This document shows positions 31,120 to 38,011 of a stretch of DNA of 51,215 bases, piece by piece. How positions within the stretch are numbered: position 1 is the stretch's first letter; every line of letters begins with the position of its first letter. The translations under genes and the position numbers were made by a program. The notes under the pieces are model-generated. The model was not told where the DNA came from. It saw only the letters and a program-made list of their open reading frames with translations, and did no database searches. Source of the stretch: a virus; IMG/VR virus record IMGVR_UViG_3300035698_028037, positions 1 to 51,215 of that record, one strand, 5' to 3'.

Positions 31120-33690
31120 ATGATATTAGAAGCCTTACGTAATAGGCTGGCACGAGCTATACATCCATCTGATGTGCTAAAAGCCGAACCGTTTGCATCT
31201 CATGTGATAGGTACTCAGTTCCCTAATCTGCCTGTATATGGGGATATGACTGTGCGTAAGGCTACCAGGGAAGGATATAAGATCTCCGTTTATGTTTATC
31301 GAGCTGTCCGTACTATCATTCAGGCTGCGAGCGCTGTCCCGTGGATCGTGCTCGATAAAGATGGGGAGCCTATACCTAATCATCCTCTAGAGTTGGTATT
31401 GAAGAGGCCGAATCCCGAATTCTCTGGTCAAGATCTCACTGAGATACTCATAGCTCATATCGAGCTCGTAGGTAATGCCCTATGGCAACCGATCATAGTA
31501 GGGAAGCAGATCAAGGAGATATGGCCAGTCATGCCTGACCTGGTCAAGCCCATCCCGTCTAGTGTACCTGGAGAATGGTTGAGTGGATGGTCGGTCACAG
31601 ATAGAAATGGAATATTGATCACGAGGCCTCCAGAGCAATTTGTCCACTTCATGCAGGTCGATCCTGGTAATCCATATTGGGGTATGTCTCCTCTCATGGC
31701 TGCCGCAAGAACGGTAGATACTGATAATGAGGCGCAAGATACGCAGAAGATCTCTATGCAGAATAGAGGCGTAGTAGATGGCGTATTTACTCACGAAGCT
31801 GCTCTTACTCCTGAGCAGTTCGAAGAGGCTAGACGGCAGATACGAGAGAAATTCCTAGATAAATCAAGACGACGTGAACCATGGGTATTGGGCGCTGGAG
31901 CCAAATGGAATCAGATGAGCCTGACTCCCGTGGAGATGGACTTTATAGCATCTCGCCTCGCCAATCTTAGGACGATAGCCTCGGCCTTTGGTCTTGATCC
32001 GTGGTGGCTTGGAGATAGAAGTGCATCGACATATAATAATGTCATGGAGGCGAGGAAGGCACTATATGAAGATGTAGTGATCCCTCTACTCGATGATATT
32101 CGATCTACCATCAATCTCAAGATGTCTCCGATATATGGTGATGTTACTGTCACATATGATCTATCGGGCATACCCTCTCTTCGTGAGGACTTTGGCAAGA
32201 AGGTGACGCAGGCTAAGGATCTATGGGCTATGGGAGTCCCATTTGAGCAGATTAACGCCAGGTTGGATATGGGATTTGAAGAGTTCGAGGGGTGGGGATC
32301 TGGATTCCTGCCGATGAATCTCATACCAATTGGATCCTCAGGGCCAGAAGAGGAAGAAGAATCTGAAGAACCGGAAGAGGTAGAGAATAGTAAAGCTCTT
32401 AATATGGAGTCTGAGGAAGCTAAGACTGCATATTGGAAATTGATAGATAGACGAAGGGCTGGCTGGTGGGGTGTGATATCCAAGCGCATCAAGCCTTTAT
32501 ATGATTCTGAGGCTCAAGCAATAGCTAAGGCTATAAAGGGCAAGGATACTATTGAGAGGATGGAAGCAGCAGCAGCTAGAGCTATTAAAGATCTCACACC
32601 AGAATGGGAGAAGGTTATATCTGCTGTTAATATCGCTCTTGTAGAGGATTTTGGTGAGAGCATAGCAGAAGACCTTGGAGCCAAATCAAGAGAGTCCTTA
32701 GAAGCTAAGTGGAGCTTCGATCCTTTCTCTGAAGCTTCTCGTACTTGGATATCTCGGCATGGCGCAGAGTCAGTCAGGACTATAACGGCTACCAATCTAT
32801 CTGATGTGAGATCAGTCATCATGAAGGGCAGAGAGAATAATCTCACTGTGACTCAGATCGGGCAGAATATAAGGACTTTCTATACTGATAGGAGTCCCTA
32901 TAAATCTATGCGAGTGGCTCGCACAGAGGTCTCCGCAGCAGCGGGATTTGGACAGAGAGAGGCAGCTAAGCAGTCAGGCATTGTGAAGACCAAGGTGTGG
33001 ATGACCAGCCGAGATGGCAGGGTGAGGGATAGCCATCTAGCTATCGATGGTGAGGAACGTCAGTTAGATGAGACCTATTCCAATGGCCTTATGTATCCTG
33101 GTGATCCTGGTGGTTATCCTTCGGAATCCATCCAGTGCAGATGCGTAGAGCAATATCTTAGTAGGCAGCCAAAAGTCGTTCCTGAAAAAGAATGGGAGGG
33201 AATCTCAAAACCTGAAGGAGAGGATTTCAATGCTCCAGGATCTATCTGGGCGGATCACAGGGATAACGTAATAGATAATTTATCTGCATTAGAGAGACAA
33301 AGGGCTAGTAATTCTATAGGTGCAGGTATTAACGCTATGTCTAATATTAAATTAGGTGATCTGGGTATTATCTACAAGACTGAAGGAAATGTCCAAGGTG
33401 TTGTCTCTTATGTAATAAGAGGTAAGACCTTGGCTATACAAAATATGGCTTCTTCACCTTGGAATATGGCATCTTCTATTGATCCACGGAAAGTATCAGG
33501 GGTAGGGAGGAAGATACTGAGGGGAGTCTTTCATGATGGATTAGAGAAAGGGGTTACTCAAGTCAATCTTTCTGCCATCGAAGGATCTGTAGATTTCTGG
33601 ACTAAGGTCGGATTCCGTACTATCGAAGGTACGCGTAATATGATTATGAATAGAGAAGGCATGGAGAGGTTCCTAATAAAGGTGGGATAA
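31120..33690 (+). CDS. Portal-MuF fusion with C-terminal GNAT acetyltransferase-like domain
   Basis: This is an 856-residue protein. Residues 1-405 are an HK97-type portal (SVYVYRAVRTIIQAASAVPW, FVHFMQVDPGNPYWGMSPL). An acidic linker follows (GPEEEEESEEPEEVE). A MuF head-morphogenesis domain follows: VARTEVSAAAGFGQ, KVWMTSRDGRVRDSHLAIDG, PGDPGG and SIQCRCVEQ. Residues about 707-856 resemble a GNAT domain: GVGRKILRGVFHDGLEKGV, then DFWTKVGFRTIEG. Portal-MuF fusions can carry effector tails that are packaged in the virion. GC of the tail is lower (about 37 percent at 33241-33480) than of the MuF part (55 percent at 32941-33000), suggesting later acquisition. Confidence 0.88.
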   Translation: MILEALRNRLARAIHPSDVLKAEPFASHVIGTQFPNLPVYGDMTVRKATREGYKISVYVYRAVRTIIQAASAVPWIVLDKDGEPIPNHPLELVLKRPNPEFSGQDLTEILIAHIELVGNALWQPIIVGKQIKEIWPVMPDLVKPIPSSVPGEWLSGWSVTDRNGILITRPPEQFVHFMQVDPGNPYWGMSPLMAAARTVDTDNEAQDTQKISMQNRGVVDGVFTHEAALTPEQFEEARRQIREKFLDKSRRREPWVLGAGAKWNQMSLTPVEMDFIASRLANLRTIASAFGLDPWWLGDRSASTYNNVMEARKALYEDVVIPLLDDIRSTINLKMSPIYGDVTVTYDLSGIPSLREDFGKKVTQAKDLWAMGVPFEQINARLDMGFEEFEGWGSGFLPMNLIPIGSSGPEEEEESEEPEEVENSKALNMESEEAKTAYWKLIDRRRAGWWGVISKRIKPLYDSEAQAIAKAIKGKDTIERMEAAAARAIKDLTPEWEKVISAVNIALVEDFGESIAEDLGAKSRESLEAKWSFDPFSEASRTWISRHGAESVRTITATNLSDVRSVIMKGRENNLTVTQIGQNIRTFYTDRSPYKSMRVARTEVSAAAGFGQREAAKQSGIVKTKVWMTSRDGRVRDSHLAIDGEERQLDETYSNGLMYPGDPGGYPSESIQCRCVEQYLSRQPKVVPEKEWEGISKPEGEDFNAPGSIWADHRDNVIDNLSALERQRASNSIGAGINAMSNIKLGDLGIIYKTEGNVQGVVSYVIRGKTLAIQNMASSPWNMASSIDPRKVSGVGRKILRGVFHDGLEKGVTQVNLSAIEGSVDFWTKVGFRTIEGTRNMIMNREGMERFLIKVG

Positions 33691-33764
33691 TGGACGATGA
33701 ATACATAAGGGAGCTAGACAGATTGGAGGCAGAGCAGGGTATAGAAGTCATGAAGAAGAAATGA
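33690..33764 (+). CDS. 24-residue acidic/basic peptide after the portal fusion
   Basis: The ATG overlaps the stop of the fusion gene (TAATG). The peptide MDDEYIRELDRLEAEQGIEV ends in MKKK and is helical. It would be made by coupled translation. It is too short to classify; an immunity-like or scaffold-like role is speculative. Confidence 0.4.
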   Translation: MDDEYIRELDRLEAEQGIEVMKKK

Positions 33765-33850
33765 AGAGTTCATAAGTGTGTAATCTGGTGTGATGATCCG
33801 TCATTGCTTTTGATGTCACGCAATGATAGGATTAATAGGAGGTAGAACCA

Positions 33851-34825
33851 ATGGAGCGTAAGACGATTGGGTTCGCGGTCAAGGAAATTGATGATGAAGA
33901 AGGCACTTTCAGTGGCTATGCGGCTACGTTCTCCAAGCATCCTGATAGCTATGGAGATATCATCGATCCTGGTGCCTTCTCTAAGACCCTAAAGGAGGGT
34001 CAACGACGTATCAAGATCCTCTGGCAACACAGCCCTATGGAGCCAATAGGCAAGCCTTCGGAGATGTCCGAGGATAAGACCGGTCTGCTCTTCAAGGCCA
34101 AACTCAGTCTAGAAGTGCAGAGAGCTAGAGAAGTCTTGGCTTTGATGAAGGACGGGGTCATTAATGAGATGTCAATCGGTTATGAGACTATCAAGCAGGA
34201 ATATGATAAGGGTATCAGACATCTCAAGGAGATTAAGCTCTATGATATCTCTCCAGTATGCTTCGCAGCTAATACTGAAGCTGTGATCATCGGAGTCAAG
34301 GAAGCTGAGCTTAAGCCATATCCAAATGAACATGCCTGCCGACTCAGAGATCCTGATGATTTCCAAGAGGGAAGCTTCCGAAGAACCACCAGGACATCAG
34401 ATGATAAGAAATATTCTGTCATCATGGGTAGGCTCGAGGGAGAGGATACCCTAACCGATCAGGCATATCGATATGATAAAGAGATCTGGGAGGAAGGAGA
34501 GGCCAAGACCCATTGTAAGGATCATAATGGAGCATTCGAAGCTGCTGAGAAAGAGGACAAATCCGGTCGTGTCCTGAGTGCCAGTAATAGAGATAAGGTT
34601 CGTGCTGCGATAAATGCTCTGGAAGCACTTCTCGAAGCTGCTGATAATGAGCCTGAGCCAGCTAAGGCTACTCAACTCACAAATGAGGTAGCTGAGGAAG
34701 CCGCAGAACTAGAGCAAGTAGTCAATGCACTCAAGGCCGAGAATGATGGATTCGATATGAAGGAAGCTGAAAGGCGTATCGAATCTGTACTCGGGCAAAT
34801 AAGGAACAAGCGTGGAGGTGAATAA
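33851..34825 (+). CDS. Prohead protease (HK97 family, S78) with extended C-terminus
   Basis: This 324-residue protein has an N-terminal protease domain with catalytic His in LWQHSPMEPIG and Ser in NEMSIGY, then DISPVCFAANTEA. The C-terminal half (from about residue 160) has a region resembling small phage insert domains (KKYSVIMGRLEGED, TLTDQAYRYDKEIW) and a helical acidic tail, which may act as scaffold. TAGGAGG precedes the ATG. It matures the capsid. Confidence 0.9.
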   Translation: MERKTIGFAVKEIDDEEGTFSGYAATFSKHPDSYGDIIDPGAFSKTLKEGQRRIKILWQHSPMEPIGKPSEMSEDKTGLLFKAKLSLEVQRAREVLALMKDGVINEMSIGYETIKQEYDKGIRHLKEIKLYDISPVCFAANTEAVIIGVKEAELKPYPNEHACRLRDPDDFQEGSFRRTTRTSDDKKYSVIMGRLEGEDTLTDQAYRYDKEIWEEGEAKTHCKDHNGAFEAAEKEDKSGRVLSASNRDKVRAAINALEALLEAADNEPEPAKATQLTNEVAEEAAELEQVVNALKAENDGFDMKEAERRIESVLGQIRNKRGGE

Positions 34826-34826
34826 C

Positions 34827-36041
34827 ATGGAGATCAAGGATCTTACGAACCTGATCCAAAGTGCAGTGGAGGAGATGCACAAAACCGTAGAGCGCCAAGA
34901 CGAGGAGATCAAGAAGCTCGGACAGCCATCTGCGGAGAGCATAGAGGCGGAGGTTAAGGTCAATGCTCGTATCGACGAGCTCAAGACTGAGCTCGATGAG
35001 ACGAATGTCAAGCTCCAGCGGACTACATTGCCAGGAGCCACTACACCTGATGGAGAAGGATCATCCGAAACGGACAAGGTACGTAAGGACTCCTTCTACA
35101 AATACATCAGGGGTGGTAGTCAGGCGTTGAGTCCTGAGGAGCGAAAGGCCTTAGTCGAGGATGCCACAGGACAGTACCTGGTCGAGCCTGAACTCGATGC
35201 GGAGATCGTCCGTACCTTGCCTAAGATCACTATCATACGTGGTCTGGCTACCGTCAGGACTATCGGTAAAGACCGAATCAAGATGCGCAGCATGGGCGAG
35301 GTAGCCGTTGGATGGGGCGCACTTGAACTGGGCCATGAGATCGAAGAGTCCACCTTAACTCCAGGCGCACCGACCTATCAATATGTGGAAGACCTCTACG
35401 GTCTGAGCAAGATCGGCGAGGACGAACTGATGGATAGCGATGTCAACCTGGAGCCCATCTTGGCTGATTCCTTCAGCCGAGCCCTGGGAGAGGCGGAGGA
35501 TCTGGCATTCGTCAGAGGCGCTGGGCATGATAGCGTCCAGCCTGAGGGTATCTGCATCAATGCTCAGTTGATAACGGATACCGTAACCACCACAGCCCAT
35601 ACTGTGGTCACTGTGGAGGACTTCATGGATGTGCTATATGCATGTCCCACACAGCATCGGAAGAACGGAGTGTTCGTGATGAACTCCTCCCTCGAACTGG
35701 CTATCAGGAAGTTGAGATCAGCAGGGAGTGCAGCAGGCGATGGTCCATTCTTGTGGCAGCCGAGCATACAAGCGGGATTACCGAATCAATTCCTGGGCAA
35801 GTCAATCTATACCCAGGATGACATGAAGGAACTCGCTGATGTTGCTCAGGTCATCGCCATCTTCGGAGACTTCAAGGCTGGCTATCGTATCCTTGATAGG
35901 GTCGGTATGACTGTCCAGAGGCTAACCGAGTTGTACTCTGAGGCTGGACTGGTCGGCTTCAAGATCCATAAGAGAGTCGGTGGGAGCGTTATGAGAGCTT
36001 CCCACAAGCCTTTGGTTCTCATGACCGAGCATTCAGCCTAG
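34827..36041 (+). CDS. Major capsid protein (HK97 fold)
   Basis: This 404-residue protein starts at the ATG at 34827 behind GGAGGTGA. The N-terminal 70 residues are a coiled-coil delta/scaffold domain (LIQSAVEEMHKTVERQDEEI), probably removed by the protease. The rest follows the HK97 pattern: ATGQYLVEPELDAEIVRTLP, IEESTLTPGAPTYQYVEDLY, AEDLAFVRGAGHDSVQPEGI and GDFKAGYRILDRVGMTVQRL. No decoration domain is inserted. Confidence 0.92.
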   Translation: MEIKDLTNLIQSAVEEMHKTVERQDEEIKKLGQPSAESIEAEVKVNARIDELKTELDETNVKLQRTTLPGATTPDGEGSSETDKVRKDSFYKYIRGGSQALSPEERKALVEDATGQYLVEPELDAEIVRTLPKITIIRGLATVRTIGKDRIKMRSMGEVAVGWGALELGHEIEESTLTPGAPTYQYVEDLYGLSKIGEDELMDSDVNLEPILADSFSRALGEAEDLAFVRGAGHDSVQPEGICINAQLITDTVTTTAHTVVTVEDFMDVLYACPTQHRKNGVFVMNSSLELAIRKLRSAGSAAGDGPFLWQPSIQAGLPNQFLGKSIYTQDDMKELADVAQVIAIFGDFKAGYRILDRVGMTVQRLTELYSEAGLVGFKIHKRVGGSVMRASHKPLVLMTEHSA

Positions 36042-36079
36042 TGGTAGGCGAAGCGAATAAGCGATAGAGTCAAATAAAA

Positions 36080-36106
36080 TGGGGGGGTGAAAATGATTCC
36101 CCCCCA
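36080..36106 (+). promoter_or_regulatory. G7/C7 hairpin after the capsid gene
   Basis: TGGGGGGG (36080-36087) pairs with CCCCCCCA (36099-36106) around an 11-base loop. It lies 38 bases after the capsid stop and is followed by the next ribosome site, not a T-run. It may protect the capsid mRNA 3' end or lower read-through into the next genes. Confidence 0.75.
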
Positions 36107-36119
36107 AAGGAAGGAAACC

Positions 36120-36911
36120 ATGACAGCAAAGGTACACAGGATGCACTTGCCCCAAGTGGGAGAGGGAGTGATTCACGTACCAGGTGGAGTGCCATTCGTG
36201 GCAGATGATGTCCCTCAGTATCCCGCAGGCTCATACATGAGGCTTGGGAACAAGGAGTTCATCTACGCCATAGCTGGAGCTACTCTCAACACCGATTTTG
36301 GAGCGATGAACTCTCATAAGCAGAAGGTCATTCAGGCTCATTGCACTGCGGAGGTCGCAGCAGGTGTAACGGAGATAACCATCACTATAGATTCCGATGG
36401 GAGTCTATCTTATAGTGAAGGTGTCACGCTGAACGAGCTTGCAGGAGGGCAATTCATAGCATTCCCAGGCAGTGAGAATAGCTATCGTCGGGGCATAATC
36501 GGTAACACGGCTATAGCTCTTGGAGGTGGAGATATAACCATTACCTTAGATTCTCCTACTCCAGCAATAACTCCCATAGATAGGTGGTGCGAATGCATCA
36601 GAAACCCCTATGGCTGTGTCAAGGGTAATCAGGGTGAACAAGCAATGGTCATGGGCATGCCGACAGTAGCGGCAACTATAGGCCAAGGCTTATGGCTCCA
36701 GGTATCTGGCCCAAACTGGGCTGCGCCCGTATCTGGCGCAGGAGGCCCTGGTGGTGCTGATGGGCTACTGGAATGCGTGTTCGTAGGCAATGGCAGTATC
36801 GCGGTTCGTAATACCACCGATATGGCTCAGCAGCTTGCTGGAGTCGTCATTGCCTTCTTGGACGGTGGCGGACAAGCCTCTCCGTTCATCATGCTCCAGA
36901 TAGCGCACTGA
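36120..36911 (+). CDS. Putative head decoration protein
   Basis: This 263-residue protein starts at the ATG at 36120 (AAAGGAAGG upstream; an earlier in-frame start lies inside the hairpin). It is beta-rich and Gly-rich: GAGGPGGADGLLECVFVGNG and VIAFLDGGGQASPFIMLQIA. Position directly after the capsid gene favours a capsid decoration or stabilising protein. No family is assigned. Confidence 0.6.
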   Translation: MTAKVHRMHLPQVGEGVIHVPGGVPFVADDVPQYPAGSYMRLGNKEFIYAIAGATLNTDFGAMNSHKQKVIQAHCTAEVAAGVTEITITIDSDGSLSYSEGVTLNELAGGQFIAFPGSENSYRRGIIGNTAIALGGGDITITLDSPTPAITPIDRWCECIRNPYGCVKGNQGEQAMVMGMPTVAATIGQGLWLQVSGPNWAAPVSGAGGPGGADGLLECVFVGNGSIAVRNTTDMAQQLAGVVIAFLDGGGQASPFIMLQIAH

Positions 36912-36950
36912 GGATAACCTCAATCATGGAGATCTGAAAAGGTTAATGTT

Positions 36951-36980
36951 GGGATCGCTGGTGGAAGCGCTAGCGATCCC
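36951..36980 (+). promoter_or_regulatory. Hairpin after the decoration-protein gene
   Basis: GGGATCGCT (36951-36959) and AGCGATCCC (36972-36980) form a 9-bp perfect stem with a 12-base loop. The next gene's AAAGGAGAT follows immediately. No T-run is present. Confidence 0.7.
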
Positions 36981-36997
36981 ATGCGGAAAGGAGATAT

Positions 36998-37249
36998 ATG
37001 AGAGTCCGTATGCTAAGGCAGGTCGCATCTACTATGGGTACGTTCATGCCTGGTGATGTCAGGGATATATCAGATAATATTGCTCAGGGCTGGTGCGATG
37101 CTGGGCTCGCTATGCAAGACAAGAGCCTTGATGGAGCTGAGGAGACCAAGGCTGAGTCCGATCTATACTGGTGCAAAGAATGTGGATGCTCTCATAGATT
37201 AGACTCCTCCATAGGAATAAAACATAGCAAGGAAAAGTCAATGCCATAG
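36998..37249 (+). CDS. Small head-region protein with zinc-type cysteines
   Basis: This 83-residue protein has an N-terminal segment VRMLRQVASTMGTFMPGDVR followed by VRDISDNIAQGWCDAGLA. The same pattern occurs in short phage head proteins annotated around portal or capsid genes. A C-terminal WCKECGCSHRLD segment is added. AAAGGAGATAT precedes the ATG. Function is unknown. Confidence 0.65.
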   Translation: MRVRMLRQVASTMGTFMPGDVRDISDNIAQGWCDAGLAMQDKSLDGAEETKAESDLYWCKECGCSHRLDSSIGIKHSKEKSMP

Positions 37250-37273
37250 CAACCGCCGTGTTGCGGTATCATT

Positions 37274-37444
37274 ATGAATGATCTGAACAAGAATGAAGTA
37301 TTTCAGGCACTTGAGGAACGCCTTGGGACTGAGTTGAGGCCAGGAGATAAGATCATCATTGAGAAAGTGGAAGATGGCTTTCACGTCTACTCTGAGTTCA
37401 AGGAAATCCGTAGCGAGCAATTGAAATTGGAAATAGGGAGGTAA
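37274..37444 (+). CDS. 56-residue hypothetical protein
   Basis: From the ATG at 37274 the product is MNDLNKNEVFQALEERLG followed by TELRPGDKIIIEKVEDGFHV and a short end. It is an alpha/beta mini-domain. No strong ribosome site was seen. It ends 3 bases before the next gene and fills a gap in the operon, which supports it. Confidence 0.55.
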   Translation: MNDLNKNEVFQALEERLGTELRPGDKIIIEKVEDGFHVYSEFKEIRSEQLKLEIGR

Positions 37445-37447
37445 GGA

Positions 37448-38011
37448 ATGGATCAGATAGGGACATTACTCAAGTATCACTCACGGTGGATGGTTCGTCA
37501 CTGGCGACGGGTCGATGGCATCTGGCAAATAATCTGGGAAGAGGCCAAGGGAACACCGAACATCCTGCACACCACGGGAGAGAATGCCATATTGTCGGCA
37601 TTCTTCGCTACGGCATTCTCCAACTATGGTGCACCTCCAGCTGACTGCCATCTTGGATTGGACAAGAGAGCTTCTCTTGCAGAGGGTGATACGCTAGCAA
37701 CTCTGGATGAGATCTCCAAGAGTGGATATGAGCGTAAGGCGCTGATATCTAGTGGAACAGGAGCAGGCGGACAGGATTGGGTGCTTGCGACACATAATGG
37801 CTATCAGGAAGTGACGAGCAAGACCATGACCTGGACAGCTGGTGAGAACTGGGTTGATGCGCTGAAGAACATCTTCTTCTGTACTGACCTTACAGCCGTC
37901 GTGGATGGAGATGGTGATCATCTCATCTGCTCCCTAGCGCTATCGGCAGATAGAACGTTGCTGAACGGAGATAAGCTCGAAGGTTCGATGATAATCGGCC
38001 TGTCAGAATAA
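37448..38011 (+). CDS. Hypothetical virion protein
   Basis: This 187-residue protein contains NILHTTGENAILSAFFATAF and LGLDKRASLAEGDTLATLDE. Such sequence is typical of minor structural proteins in metagenomic phages with an 'ENAILSAFFATAFSN' type helix. Its stop overlaps the start of the repeat protein (TAATGA at 38009-38014). It may anchor that protein to the capsid. Confidence 0.6.
   Translation: MDQIGTLLKYHSRWMVRHWRRVDGIWQIIWEEAKGTPNILHTTGENAILSAFFATAFSNYGAPPADCHLGLDKRASLAEGDTLATLDEISKSGYERKALISSGTGAGGQDWVLATHNGYQEVTSKTMTWTAGENWVDALKNIFFCTDLTAVVDGDGDHLICSLALSADRTLLNGDKLEGSMIIGLSE

Noticed and set aside
36080-36106. Classical rho-independent terminator after the capsid gene
   Set aside because: The stem is strong but there is no T-run, and another gene's ribosome site follows at once.
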